A stretch of 64,000 nucleotides of DNA from Lactobacillus intestinalis (lineage in GTDB: Bacteria; Bacillota; Bacilli; Lactobacillales; Lactobacillaceae), in NCBI RefSeq assembly GCF_024397795.1, contig NZ_CP072983.1, positions 62,001-126,000 of the forward strand, written 5' to 3'. The translations under genes and the position numbers were made by a program. Below the pieces are notes generated by a model, which was not told where the DNA came from, did not search any database, and saw nothing but the letters and a program-made list of their open reading frames with translations. Positions 16,642-25,233 of the stretch are shown piece by piece. Numbering within the stretch: the stretch's first letter is position 1; the number at the start of each line of letters is the position of its first letter.

Positions 16642-17439
16642 GTGCAAGTTTCAGTTTTAGCAAGCGGTTCAACAGGTAATACTAGTTTAATTGTGACAAA
16701 AAAGCACAAAATTTTAATGGATGCAGGTTTATCAGGAAAAAAGACGAAAGATTTGCTTGCTCAAGTAGGAGTCGACATTAAAGAAATTGATATGGCGTTT
16801 TTAAGTCATGATCATGCCGATCATAGTAGTGGCTTAGGTGTTTTGATGCGACGCTATCCGCAAATTAATGCTTTTGCTAATCAGGGAACTTGGAAATATT
16901 TAATCGATACTAATAAAATTGGAAAGTTACCAGAAGAGCAAATAAATTTAATTGAGCCGGGGCAAACGAAAACTTTTGAGGATTTAGATATTACTGCCTT
17001 TGCAACAAGTCATGATGCGGCGCAACCACAATATTATGTATTTAGTAGTGGCGGCAAAAGAGTGGCATTTTTAACCGATACGGGATATGTATCTGAAAAG
17101 GTTGAAGATACTATTAAAGATGCGGATGCCTACATGATGGAGTTTAATTATGATCCTCAATTATTAAGAGATGGTCCTTATTCCTGGTCGCTTAAATCAA
17201 GAATTTTGTCTGATGTGGGACATTTATCAAATGAAGAAGCTGGAAATGCTCTTTTAGATGTGGTAAGTTCTAAAACAAAACATATATTTTTAGCCCATCG
17301 CAGCCAGCATAATAACACGGAAGTACTAGCTCATGAGACTGCTGAAAAAATATTGGTGGATGGGGATGCGAATCTGGATTCTGATGTTAAAATTATTGAT
17401 ACAGAGCCTGATAAGCCAACAGATTTATTTGAAGTTTAA
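16642..17439 (+). CDS. walJ: WalJ (YycJ/VicX) MBL-fold metallohydrolase
   Basis: A cytoplasmic metallo-beta-lactamase-fold hydrolase of 265 residues, conserved at the end of Wal operons and linked to DNA metabolism and division coordination. The dimetal motif HDHADH lies in FLSHDHADHSSGL near residue 54. Further ligands are LTDTGYV and a C-terminal LAHRSQHN. The start is GTG at 16642 with an AAAGGCAG site. A GSTGNTSLI N-terminal strand is typical of the family. It lies 14 bases after walI, so is part of the same transcript. Confidence 0.93.
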   Translation: MQVSVLASGSTGNTSLIVTKKHKILMDAGLSGKKTKDLLAQVGVDIKEIDMAFLSHDHADHSSGLGVLMRRYPQINAFANQGTWKYLIDTNKIGKLPEEQINLIEPGQTKTFEDLDITAFATSHDAAQPQYYVFSSGGKRVAFLTDTGYVSEKVEDTIKDADAYMMEFNYDPQLLRDGPYSWSLKSRILSDVGHLSNEEAGNALLDVVSSKTKHIFLAHRSQHNNTEVLAHETAEKILVDGDANLDSDVKIIDTEPDKPTDLFEV

Positions 17440-17512
17440 ATTTTTTCCAAACTTTATTCATATAAAGTTCAAATTTTAACGGTAATATGGAAAACATAAA
17501 GGGGTGTATTTT

Positions 17513-18754
17513 ATGGAAAATCAAGATCCAAATAGACAAAATCAAAGACTTAATAAAAATAAGAATGGTAAAGGACTCATGATGAAGACGGCAATTGTTG
17601 GGGTTGTCGCCGGATTGATTGGGGGCGGTATTTCTTATGCAGCTCTAGATCAACTCAATAATTCTTCAATGAATAATAACGCAGCGCAAACCAGTATTAG
17701 CTCAAACAGCTCGAAAGTTTCAAAGACTAGTGCAAAAACTAGTGGTTCAATGACAGCGGCTTATAACCGTGTTAAAGGGGCTGTGGTTTCTGTTATTAAC
17801 TTAAAGCGTCAACAATCTTCTAGTTCGACTGATTTCTACAGTATTTTTGGAGGTAGTGACAGCAGTAAGAGTTCTAAGAGCAACAAATTGGAAACTTATA
17901 GTGAAGGTTCCGGTGTTGTTTATATGAAGTCAAATGGTAAAGGCTATATTGTTACTAACAATCACGTGGTTTCTGGTAGTGATGCTGTTCAAGTAATGCT
18001 TGAAAATGGTAAAACTGTGAATGCTAAGATTGTTGGTAAGGATAGCGCTACTGACTTAGCTGTTCTTTCAATCGATGCTAAATATGTTACTCAAACAGCC
18101 GAATTTGGCGATTCTAAGACCTTACAAGCGGGTCAAAGTGTAATTGCAGTTGGTTCACCTCTAGGCAGTGAATACGCTTCTACGGTAACCCAAGGGATTA
18201 TTTCAGCACCAAGCAGAACAATCACTACTTCTTCTAACCAACAAACTGTAATTCAAACAGATGCGGCAATTAATCCAGGTAACTCAGGTGGTGCTTTAGT
18301 TAACTCAGCCGGTCAAGTTATTGGGATTAATTCTATGAAACTTTCTCAATCAACTGATGGTACTTCTGTTGAAGGGATGGGATTTGCCATTCCTTCTAAC
18401 GAGGTTGTTACTATCGTAAATGAATTGGTTAAGAAGGGGAAGATTACTCGTCCACAACTAGGCGTTCGTGTAATTGCACTTGACGGAGTGCCCGAAGCAT
18501 ATAGAAGCCGAATGAATATTGATTCTAAGTTGAAGAATGGTATCTATATTGCTCAAATTGAGAGTGGTGGTTCAGCTGCTAAAGCAGGCTTGCGTACTAA
18601 AGATGTCATTGTGAAAGTTGACAATAAGCCAGTAAGTGATGTGGCATCGTTACACAAGATTTTATACAGCCACAAAGTCGGTGATACTGTTGATGTAACT
18701 GTTAACAGAAATGGTAGTGAAAAGACTGTTAAGGTTAAGCTTCAAGGCAATTAA
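17513..18754 (+). CDS. htrA: HtrA/DegP-like membrane-anchored serine protease
   Basis: A surface quality-control protease of 413 residues. One N-terminal membrane helix (TAIVGVVAGLIGGGISYAAL) is followed by a Ser/Asn-rich linker, a trypsin-like domain and one C-terminal PDZ domain (about 305-400). The catalytic triad is His151 (TNNHVV), Asp181 (ATDLAVL) and Ser258 (NPGNSGGAL). I placed the start at ATG 17513, 7 bases after AAGGGG, rather than at the in-frame GTG 17504. It follows walJ as in many lactobacilli and streptococci and may be read from a promoter in the short gap. A terminator follows at 18775. Confidence 0.96.
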   Translation: MENQDPNRQNQRLNKNKNGKGLMMKTAIVGVVAGLIGGGISYAALDQLNNSSMNNNAAQTSISSNSSKVSKTSAKTSGSMTAAYNRVKGAVVSVINLKRQQSSSSTDFYSIFGGSDSSKSSKSNKLETYSEGSGVVYMKSNGKGYIVTNNHVVSGSDAVQVMLENGKTVNAKIVGKDSATDLAVLSIDAKYVTQTAEFGDSKTLQAGQSVIAVGSPLGSEYASTVTQGIISAPSRTITTSSNQQTVIQTDAAINPGNSGGALVNSAGQVIGINSMKLSQSTDGTSVEGMGFAIPSNEVVTIVNELVKKGKITRPQLGVRVIALDGVPEAYRSRMNIDSKLKNGIYIAQIESGGSAAKAGLRTKDVIVKVDNKPVSDVASLHKILYSHKVGDTVDVTVNRNGSEKTVKVKLQGN

Positions 18755-18774
18755 TTAACAGATTAATAAATAAG

Positions 18775-18818
18775 AAATAGCGTTATAATCAGCTTTGGCA
18801 AGGTTATAATGCTTTTTC
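18775..18818 (+). terminator. htrA terminator
   Basis: AGCGTTATAA and TTATAATGCT pair across a 14-base loop and are followed by TTTTTCTT. Confidence 0.75.
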
Positions 18819-18900
18819 TTAATTTAAAATCTGTGTAACACTAAAATGTTCGGCTTTTGATATGTCAAATTTTAAATAGAACTAATATTTATCTAAAAAA

Positions 18901-19187
18901 TGTGGATAAGCCTGTGGATTGTGGATAAAATATGAAAAATATAATTTTATTCTTTATAAATATTTTTTACTATAGTTGGTTAACAAATAAAATTAATCTC
19001 GATAAGTTTAGATATATTAAGTAACTAGAGCTTAATAAAAATATTGTTTGTGAATGATACTTTTCCAGATAATAATGTGTAAAAAGTTGGTAAAAAAATA
19101 TTTTCTCTACAGTATATATCAATATATTGTAGTGATGAAATGCTTTTATACTATATTTAGACTTTTATCCAAACCACTTGTGGATAA
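18901..19187. promoter_or_regulatory. DnaA-box cluster in the htrA-rlmH intergenic region
   Basis: The 482-base gene-free stretch between htrA and rlmH holds three perfect DnaA 9-mers TGTGGATAA (complement TTATCCACA) at 18901, 18920 and 19179. Close variants are at 18913 (TGTGGATTG) and 19165 (TTATCCAAA). Between the two groups lies about 230 bases of very AT-rich DNA, including a near-palindrome CTACAGTATATAT / ATATATTGTAG at about 19107-19132. This is the composition of an initiator-binding site or an origin-like region. dnaA itself is not in the window. Confidence 0.65.
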
Positions 19188-19236
19188 ATTCATAACAAAA
19201 TTGCAGTAATTTAGAAAGATAGTTATAATTAAAAAT

Positions 19237-19716
19237 ATGAATATTAAAATAGTATGTGTTGGAAAGCTAAAAGAAAAGTATTTTAAAGATGCAATTGCGG
19301 AATATGAGAAAAGACTCAGCCGATTTGCAAAAGTTAAGATTGTTCAAGTACCTGATGAAAAAGCACCCGAAAAGTTAAGTGCGGCCCAAGATGAGCAGGT
19401 TAAAGAAATAGAAGGAGAGCGAATTCTTTCTAAGATTAAGGATAAAGAGTATGTTTATGTGACTGCTATCAAAGGAAAACAGAGAAGCAGTGAAGAATTT
19501 GCTAAAGAGATTCAAGATTTAGGTACTTATGGTCATTCGGATATTACTTTTGTAATTGGTGGAAGTCTTGGTACTAGTTCAGCAGTAAATAAACGCGCCA
19601 ATGATTTAATTAGTTTTGGAAAATTAACAATGCCTCACCAATTGATGCGCGTAGTATTAATTGAGCAGATTTATCGGGCATTTATGATTAATTCAGGTAG
19701 CCCATATCATAAGTAA
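19237..19716 (+). CDS. rlmH: RlmH, 23S rRNA pseudouridine-1915 N3-methyltransferase
   Basis: A SPOUT-class methyltransferase of 159 residues, the usual length, that methylates pseudouridine 1915 of 23S rRNA on assembled 70S ribosomes. Family hallmarks are [15 protein letters not shown] at the start, [10 protein letters not shown] at about 107-116 in the SAM-binding knot, and the C-terminal [19 protein letters not shown]. The ribosome binding site (AGAAAGATAG) is modest. The 3' end is the known integration site of SCC elements in staphylococci; here it is followed directly by a terminator with no sign of insertion. Confidence 0.98.
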   Translation: MNIKIVCVGKLKEKYFKDAIAEYEKRLSRFAKVKIVQVPDEKAPEKLSAAQDEQVKEIEGERILSKIKDKEYVYVTAIKGKQRSSEEFAKEIQDLGTYGHSDITFVIGGSLGTSSAVNKRANDLISFGKLTMPHQLMRVVLIEQIYRAFMINSGSPYHK

Positions 19717-19751
19717 AGAACTATATCTTCAATTAGAAGATGTAGTTTTTT
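19717..19751 (+). terminator. rlmH terminator
   Basis: AACTATATCTTC pairs with GAAGATGTAGTT around AATTA and is followed by six T. Confidence 0.85.
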
Positions 19752-19801
19752 GTTATAATTGAAATAAGAGCGAAGGGTTATTTATAAGAAGAGGCTACAC
19801 T

Positions 19802-20221
19802 ATGGCAGTGATTGTAATTGTAAATGTCATAATCGGATTGATTGTGTCATACTTGTGTGCAAAGGGATTAGGGTTCGGTTTTAGTTTATGGACGATGAGT
19901 GTTGATTTTATTGCCTGTGGAATAATTTTAACTTTAAGTTCGATTCCTGTCAGAGATCATTTTAATGAAGCATCGACTTTATTATTTTTGGCTAGTTTAA
20001 TGGCTGGCGTGGGGATTATCACTTTGATTATTGCGCTTGTAGTAAAAGTGCCGCGGCAATACGACAAATCTGCTTTGAGAGAATTAGGAATTATCTTAGA
20101 ACTGGCTGGAATTATTGTTTTTGTTACTTTATGGGATCGTCCGATTGAAATAAGGAGTCTTATTATTCCCGAAATTTCGGTATTAGTCGGGTTATGGCTA
20201 TTAGTAGAAAATCGTAAATGA
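19802..20221 (+). CDS. hypothetical four-helix membrane protein
   Basis: A 139-residue membrane protein with about four predicted helices and short polar loops. I recognise no family. The second loop reads LSSIPVRDHFNEASTLLFLASLMAGVG, closely parallel to LSSIPVMNNFETSSLLMWLGMILLILG in the 147-residue frame at 55428-55838. Both end with a PE[IF]S.L(I/V)GL motif, so the two genes are paralogues. It is followed by a bidirectional terminator and is probably transcribed alone. Confidence 0.7.
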   Translation: MAVIVIVNVIIGLIVSYLCAKGLGFGFSLWTMSVDFIACGIILTLSSIPVRDHFNEASTLLFLASLMAGVGIITLIIALVVKVPRQYDKSALRELGIILELAGIIVFVTLWDRPIEIRSLIIPEISVLVGLWLLVENRK

Positions 20222-20222
20222 A

Positions 20223-20255
20223 AAGACCTCAAACTTGAAAGAGTTTGAGGTTTTT
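20223..20255. terminator. bidirectional terminator
   Basis: AAAGACCTCAAACT and AGTTTGAGGTTTTT pair around TGAAAG, with T runs in both senses. It serves the convergent genes on either side. Confidence 0.85.
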
Positions 20256-20256
20256 G

Positions 20257-21138
20257 TTAATCACGTGAATTAAGCCAATTAATAAGTAAATCAACATATT
20301 CGTTAGTTTTTTGCACAAAGGGCATGTGACCGCAGTTTTCGAACAACTCCCATTGGCTGTTAGGAAGATTGTCATTCATTGTTTTAGCCACTAAAGGTGT
20401 GCATAGATCGTCAGTGCCACTTGTGATCAAGGTTGGAGTTGTGATTTTGGCAAGTGCTTTCGTATATTCATAGTCATGGAGATTTCCTTCAGGCGTGTAT
20501 TCGTTGGGGCCCCATGCGATATTATAAGCGACTGTACCGCCGATCTTTTTTCTCCGAACAGGTTCGGGAGATTCATTTGTAATTTTAAATACGTGTTGGT
20601 CCATGAAGTGTTCGTTTGCTTTAAGATAAGCGCCATCACTAAAATTATGCGTAAGTTCTGCTCGATGAATGGCAGCTTGTTCCTCGATAGGTAAATATTT
20701 GATCAAACGGTGTAATTCTTTTGACCAAAGGCTAGCAGAGGAAAGTGTGGAAGAAAGGATCAAGCTTTGAATGCCTTTGGGATGGTAATCGCACATATAG
20801 ATAATTGCCAACATTCCGCCCCAAGATTGTCCTAAGAGATGAATCTGGTTTAAATGCAGTCGCTGACGTAAATTTTCTAATTCTTTTACCCAAGTTTCTT
20901 GAGTGTAGATTTCAGGATGATCATCGGGGATGCTAGAATTGCCACAGCCAAGCTGATCGTACATGATGATTTGCCGATTATCTTTTTCGGCGAGTTCATC
21001 TAAAACTTCAAAATAATTATGGCTGGAACCAGGGCCGCCATGAAGTAAAACTACAGGGGGCTTAGAACCACGTTTTCCAACTGTCCGATAATAAGTTTGA
21101 TAATTTAAAAATGGAATAGTGTTTTCAAAAATTTCCAT
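20257..21138 (-). CDS. pepI: prolyl aminopeptidase-like alpha/beta hydrolase (PepI family)
   Basis: An alpha/beta hydrolase of 293 residues matching lactobacillus proline iminopeptidase in length and layout. It has the oxyanion block LHGGPGSSHNYF at about residues 32-43, the nucleophile elbow GQSWGG with Ser105, an Asp in SGTDDLCTP and the His in NCGHMPF. The upstream in-frame extension to 21207 runs into ecfT, and ATG 21138 with GTGAGG in front gives the MEIFENTIPFLNYQTY start usual for PepI. The enzyme removes N-terminal proline from short peptides. It is the third gene under a TPP riboswitch, which is unexpected for a peptidase and raises the possibility of another substrate. Confidence 0.82.
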   Translation of the reverse strand: MEIFENTIPFLNYQTYYRTVGKRGSKPPVVLLHGGPGSSHNYFEVLDELAEKDNRQIIMYDQLGCGNSSIPDDHPEIYTQETWVKELENLRQRLHLNQIHLLGQSWGGMLAIIYMCDYHPKGIQSLILSSTLSSASLWSKELHRLIKYLPIEEQAAIHRAELTHNFSDGAYLKANEHFMDQHVFKITNESPEPVRRKKIGGTVAYNIAWGPNEYTPEGNLHDYEYTKALAKITTPTLITSGTDDLCTPLVAKTMNDNLPNSQWELFENCGHMPFVQKTNEYVDLLINWLNSRD

Positions 21139-21146
21139 GAAAAGCC

Positions 21147-21800
21147 TCACTTGAAACAAAATAGTGAAATGTTTACTAAGATTAAAAGGGTAAAAAAGAC
21201 AATCCAATCACCTTTCTTGATAGAAATTGCTACAATCGTGGACCTAGTTTGATCCTCTACAAAACCATGTGATTCCATACCTTGTGCTAAATTTTCGGCC
21301 GAATTAAGTGCAACTAAGATAGCTTTAAAGTATAATTGCGGAGACCAAAACGACAGATAAACTCCGCGCATCATCGCTGCCGTGCGAATTTGCTTGATAG
21401 CGTTTTTCATTTGCGGGATGATACCTAGCGCTGCTAAAACGCCGTATGCAAATTTGCTTGGTAAATGGAGGTTTTGTTCTAAAGAACGAGAAAATTCAAC
21501 TGCCGTTGTATCGGCTGCAACGCAGGCAATCGTGAGAATGTAGACGTAGACACGACTGGAAAGATCCCACGCATAATAAGGATCCGGCTTAGTAGAAAAC
21601 CAATACAAGGTAGCAAAAATCGTAAAGGCGGCAATAAATGGAATAGTAATCAATTCAATTATTTTTTTGAAACTAGTTTTTCGAATTAATAAGTAAACTA
21701 ATGCAAAAGTAATTATCAAAAAATTGGTAATTAAACTAGGTTTGATTGAGATTTCCAGGGAAATAATAAAGGCGAGTAAAAATTCTAAACTAGGATTCAT
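21147..21800 (-). CDS. EcfT-like transmembrane component of an ECF transporter
   Basis: The energy-coupling T protein, 217 residues with about five to six predicted helices. The long cytoplasmic region contains the AAMMRGVY version of the conserved Ala-Arg-Gly coupling motif that docks onto the ATPases. It lies 10 bases downstream of a fused two-domain ATPase and 8 bases upstream of the PepI-like gene, behind a TPP riboswitch, so vitamin B1 or a precursor is the likely cargo. This is the YkoC position of the ykoEDC thiamine-precursor transporter, but no YkoE-like S-component is encoded here. Confidence 0.85.
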   Translation of the reverse strand: MNPSLEFLLAFIISLEISIKPSLITNFLIITFALVYLLIRKTSFKKIIELITIPFIAAFTIFATLYWFSTKPDPYYAWDLSSRVYVYILTIACVAADTTAVEFSRSLEQNLHLPSKFAYGVLAALGIIPQMKNAIKQIRTAAMMRGVYLSFWSPQLYFKAILVALNSAENLAQGMESHGFVEDQTRSTIVAISIKKGDWIVFFTLLILVNISLFCFK

Positions 21801-21810
21801 TTTTTATTTT

Positions 21811-23163
21811 CTATCTTTCTAGATAAGTTAATTGCTTATTTTTAAATTCAAGATGATAATCGCACCAACTAGCAATTTCATCAACTTGATGGCTAATAAT
21901 TAGGATTGTTTGACCAAGTTCTTTTTGACATTCTTTCATTAAATGGATAACCTTTTTTATCGAGTTAGAATCCAGACCGCTCAAAGGTTCATCTATTAAA
22001 AGAACTTCTTGTCCACTCATAAGCATTAATAGAATTTGGAGTTTCTTTTTTTGGCCACCAGAAAGGGTATAAACAACTTGATCTAAGTGGGAATCTAATT
22101 CAAGATATTTTAGCCAATCGTTAATTTTTTGAGAAGAAAAGTATTTTTTAGGAAGGTTTTTCTTAGCTAATTCAATTTCTTCTTGAACAGTCACTTTTAA
22201 AAATTGATCATCTGCATTTTGAAAAATTTGCCCTACTTGGCGTAAATATTTACGTGAATTGAGCTTCTGCACTTCGCGCTTATGATAACGAATGCTTCCA
22301 GTATACGGGAGCATTTTGGATAATGCTTTAAAGAGAGAACTTTTTCCAACACCGTTTGCGCCAGTTAAGAGAGTGACTTTATTGGCAAAGATCTTTAAAT
22401 ATGCTTGATCTAACAGAAGACGATTTTGGCTAATTTGAACATTATTAAATTCAAAAATAGCTTCTTCATTGGGTTTAGGTAAAGAAAATGTATGCGAAGA
22501 ATTATTTTTCGGAGTGAAGAGCTCCTCAGCTTCAGTCTGAGATAATTCTTTAACTATGCTGTGTTCAAATTTATAAACATAGTCACAAATTCCTCGATAA
22601 TCGCTTAATACATGATCACTGATCAGGATAGTTTTGCCTTGAGAGGGAAGTTTTTTAAGTTTATTGATTAAAAAGTGGCGACTTTCGGGATCGCAACTAG
22701 CAAAGGGTTCATCGAGGATTAAAATATCTACATCCATTGCGATTAAAACTGCTAAAGCGACGCGTTGCTTTTCTCCGCCAGACATCGTAGAAATTTTTTG
22801 ATCAAGTAGATGATTAATTTGAGTGAAATCTACTGCCATTGCTAAACGCTTTTTATATTCAGGATTTGACAATTGAAGATTTTCTAAAGCAAAGACGATT
22901 TCTTCTCGCGGAGTGGGCATCGTAAATTGTTCGCCAGCATTTTGGAACATCATGGCAGTTTTTTGATGATGAAGATCTATTTTTCCACTTAAAATTTTCC
23001 CAGCATATTTAGGATAAAGACCTGCAATTAGCTTTAATAGTGTGGATTTCCCACATCCAGTAGGTCCCACGAAAAGTGAGAAACCAGAGGGAAGAGTTAA
23101 ATTTAAATCTTTAATGATTGGTTTAGTATGATAAGCAAAAGTTAGATTTTTGATTGTGATCAT
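21811..23163 (-). CDS. fused two-domain ECF transporter ATPase (YkoD-like)
   Basis: A 450-residue protein with two ABC ATPase domains in tandem. Domain 1 has Walker A GPTGCGKST, signature MSGGEKQRVA and Walker B ILILDEPFAS. Domain 2 has GANGVGKSS, LSGGQKKKLQ and VLLIDEPLSG. Such fusions power ECF vitamin transporters such as YkoD. The in-frame extension upstream would run into the riboswitch terminator, so I placed the start at ATG 23163 (MITIKNLTFAY). The gene is controlled by the TPP riboswitch about 50 bases upstream. Confidence 0.9.
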   Translation of the reverse strand: MITIKNLTFAYHTKPIIKDLNLTLPSGFSLFVGPTGCGKSTLLKLIAGLYPKYAGKILSGKIDLHHQKTAMMFQNAGEQFTMPTPREEIVFALENLQLSNPEYKKRLAMAVDFTQINHLLDQKISTMSGGEKQRVALAVLIAMDVDILILDEPFASCDPESRHFLINKLKKLPSQGKTILISDHVLSDYRGICDYVYKFEHSIVKELSQTEAEELFTPKNNSSHTFSLPKPNEEAIFEFNNVQISQNRLLLDQAYLKIFANKVTLLTGANGVGKSSLFKALSKMLPYTGSIRYHKREVQKLNSRKYLRQVGQIFQNADDQFLKVTVQEEIELAKKNLPKKYFSSQKINDWLKYLELDSHLDQVVYTLSGGQKKKLQILLMLMSGQEVLLIDEPLSGLDSNSIKKVIHLMKECQKELGQTILIISHQVDEIASWCDYHLEFKNKQLTYLER

Positions 23164-23180
23164 GAATATATTTCCAAAAT

Positions 23181-23203
23181 AAAAAAGCACCTAGAAGGTG
23201 CAC
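23181..23203 (-). terminator. riboswitch-controlled terminator
   Basis: On the minus strand GCACCT TCT AGGTGC is followed by six T, between the TPP aptamer and the ATPase start. It is the expression platform expected for termination when thiamine pyrophosphate is bound. Confidence 0.85.
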
Positions 23204-23211
23204 AAAACATT

Positions 23212-23281
23212 ACATTTTCTCTGCGCTAGAATTACCTAGATTCAGGTTCGATGGGTATTTCTCAGCCAATTAGCACCCCAA
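23212..23281 (-). promoter_or_regulatory. TPP riboswitch (THI element)
   Basis: The minus strand shows the THI-box core in order: GGGGTGC, GGCTGAGAAATACCC, GAACCTGAA, CTAGGTAATTCTAGCGCAG. These are the conserved pyrimidine- and pyrophosphate-sensing helices. It lies directly ahead of a rho-independent terminator and the ECF operon, so high thiamine pyrophosphate should stop transcription of the transporter genes. Confidence 0.93.
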
Positions 23282-23415
23282 TTGCTTTTCATTCTACAAG
23301 AAAAGCTTTTAAATGTCTATTTTACAATAATGTAAGCTCTTACGTATAATTATATTCGCTTTTGCTTTATAATAGGATTATAGTGTTTTCATTATGTTAA
23401 TAGGAAGGTGGGCAT

Positions 23416-24357
23416 ATGGCAACAGTTGATTTGGATCAATATCTCACCAGCGTTTTAAGAGCCAATAAAGGGAATCAAAGTGAGATCAAATTAAAAGCTG
23501 GTAATGAAAATTTTGATCTGTTTACACTCTACCTTGAAAATCATAACTATGGTGTCCATCAATATAAGATGGATGTTTCAACTATCTTGTTTGTGATTAG
23601 TGGCCAAATCACAATTAAAAGCGGTCAAAAGATAATTGAGCTTAAAGTTGGAAATGTGCTTCTTCTTACTGAAAATTATCAGTATGAAGTGATGCGTCAA
23701 ACGCGTGATGCAGTACTAGTTAAATTGAAATTTCAACCAGGCTTTAAGTATAGAAAGTTCTTTAAGGATCTCGCTTCTAAAAGTAAACAGGAAAATACAG
23801 TTATTGAACAATTTGTTGATAGTTTGGAAAATGAGCATGTTCTCTGGTTGAAGAATAATGCAATGACACGTCCTACTCAAGTAATGCATCATATCATTGA
23901 TGGCTATCTTGGAAATGAACTTTTTATTCGAGCATTAATTGGAGCTGAACTGACGGTAATGTTGATTATCTCAATTAGAAATCAAAAGCTTGTTACGCCA
24001 GTTAGCCTGGATAAGACTAAATTTGAAAAAGCGACTCTAGATGAGTATATTGATAATCATTTTGTAGATATTACTTTGGCTAAAACTGCGCGCTATTTTG
24101 GTTTTAATCCGAATTACTTTTCTAATATGGTTAAGCAAAAGACCGGAAAGAGCTTTGTGGATCATGTTGATGAAAGACGAATGCGTGAAGCTAAGGACTT
24201 GTTAGCTCAGCCAGATATTTCCTTGAAGGAGATTATTTCACGAGTAGGATATTCGAGTAAGTCATTCTTCTATAAGAAGTTCAATGAATATTACCACATG
24301 ACGCCAGCAGTAATGCGAGATGAGCTCTTTGCTCAAGCTAAGATTAATTTGAAATGA
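23416..24357 (+). CDS. AraC-family transcriptional regulator with cupin domain
   Basis: A 313-residue regulator with an N-terminal cupin-like sensor (about 1-110; MDVSTILFVISGQITIKSGQK) and a C-terminal pair of HTH motifs (about 205-305). The second HTH contains ISRVGYSSKSFFYKKFNEYYHMTPAVMR, the AraC signature. An AGGAAGGTGG site precedes the ATG. It has no clear partner: upstream is a divergent riboswitch operon and downstream, beyond a terminator, the AT-rich peptide island. The ligand is unknown, probably a sugar or small metabolite as usual for cupin-AraC proteins. Confidence 0.88.
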   Translation: MATVDLDQYLTSVLRANKGNQSEIKLKAGNENFDLFTLYLENHNYGVHQYKMDVSTILFVISGQITIKSGQKIIELKVGNVLLLTENYQYEVMRQTRDAVLVKLKFQPGFKYRKFFKDLASKSKQENTVIEQFVDSLENEHVLWLKNNAMTRPTQVMHHIIDGYLGNELFIRALIGAELTVMLIISIRNQKLVTPVSLDKTKFEKATLDEYIDNHFVDITLAKTARYFGFNPNYFSNMVKQKTGKSFVDHVDERRMREAKDLLAQPDISLKEIISRVGYSSKSFFYKKFNEYYHMTPAVMRDELFAQAKINLK

Positions 24358-24364
24358 TAGTAAG

Positions 24365-24393
24365 TAGTTCAGCATATAGGCTGAACTTTATTT
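24365..24393 (+). terminator. terminator of the araC-type gene
   Basis: AGTTCAGC ATATAG GCTGAACT followed by TTATTT. It marks the left boundary of the AT-rich island. Confidence 0.75.
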
Positions 24394-24407
24394 GTTAGGA
24401 GGAAAAT

Positions 24408-25232
24408 ATGACGATTGGAGAAGCCTTAAAAAAAATAAGAAGTGAGCTCGGATTGACTCAAAAAGAAATGTGTGGGGATATTATGAGTCGATCTTATTAT
24501 GCACGGGTAGAGAGTGATAAAAGTTATATTAGTGCAAATATGTTAATTCAATTATTACTGATTCATAAAATAGATATGAATCATTTTGAAAAATTAGTAA
24601 AAAAAACATACAAACCTATGTATTTAGTTGAAGAAGAAGTATTGGATAAGAAAATAGGATACGCTATTAACATTAGAGATATAAACCGAGCCGAATTTTA
24701 TTATGATAAAATTTTACAACTTCCAAAGGCAAAATTATTAAAGATTAGGTCTACAGTGATGGTTGCATATTTAAATAATAATTTAAGTAGGATAGATTCT
24801 TCCCTTAAGAATGTATTAATGAAAGAGTTTCATAAGACAGAAAAGTGGAGTATGAATATGCAATCATTGAAGTTGTTAGAGAGCACAATGATTTTATGGG
24901 AGGAAGAAAGATTAGATTTCTTTATAAATCAATTACTTAGTAATATAAAGAAAAATAATGTAAATATGGATTATTTGTTAAAAATATATTTGAACATATT
25001 TAATAATTATTTGTTTATTTATAAAAAAAGACATACAACTTTTGATGATATGGCTCCACAAGTAAAGGATGTTGTAAATTATTTGTGTCAATTACCCTCT
25101 ATAGAAAAAATGTCTTTATATAAACTTATAGGCAATTATTACAAGGCTTTTTTTAACTATAAGGTTGCAGATAGTAAAGAAATAGAAAAAATAATAAATC
25201 AGTGTGGTTATCGTCTCACTTTATTTTATTAA
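24408..25232 (+). CDS. Rgg/GadR/MutR-like transcriptional regulator
   Basis: A 274-residue cytoplasmic regulator. The N-terminal XRE helix-turn-helix (about 1-62; IGEALKKIRSELGLTQKEMC, SRSYYARVESDKSYISANML) is followed by an all-helical domain of about 200 residues like the repeat domain by which Rgg proteins sense short peptides. It directly precedes a precursor-like small gene and a set of peptide-modifying enzymes, so it probably controls them. No short hydrophobic pheromone gene was found beside it. Codon use is strongly AT-biased like the rest of the island. GGAGG lies 6 bases before the ATG. Confidence 0.8.
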   Translation: MTIGEALKKIRSELGLTQKEMCGDIMSRSYYARVESDKSYISANMLIQLLLIHKIDMNHFEKLVKKTYKPMYLVEEEVLDKKIGYAINIRDINRAEFYYDKILQLPKAKLLKIRSTVMVAYLNNNLSRIDSSLKNVLMKEFHKTEKWSMNMQSLKLLESTMILWEEERLDFFINQLLSNIKKNNVNMDYLLKIYLNIFNNYLFIYKKRHTTFDDMAPQVKDVVNYLCQLPSIEKMSLYKLIGNYYKAFFNYKVADSKEIEKIINQCGYRLTLFY

Positions 25233-25233
25233 T

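Noticed and set aside
18901..19187. The chromosomal origin of replication itself
   Set aside because: dnaA, dnaN and rpmH are not in the window, and the box number is below what a full bipartite Firmicute origin usually shows. Only an origin-like cluster is claimed.
23416..24357. AraC-type regulator as part of the RiPP island
   Set aside because: It is followed by a terminator and has ordinary codon use, unlike the very AT-rich genes after 24408.
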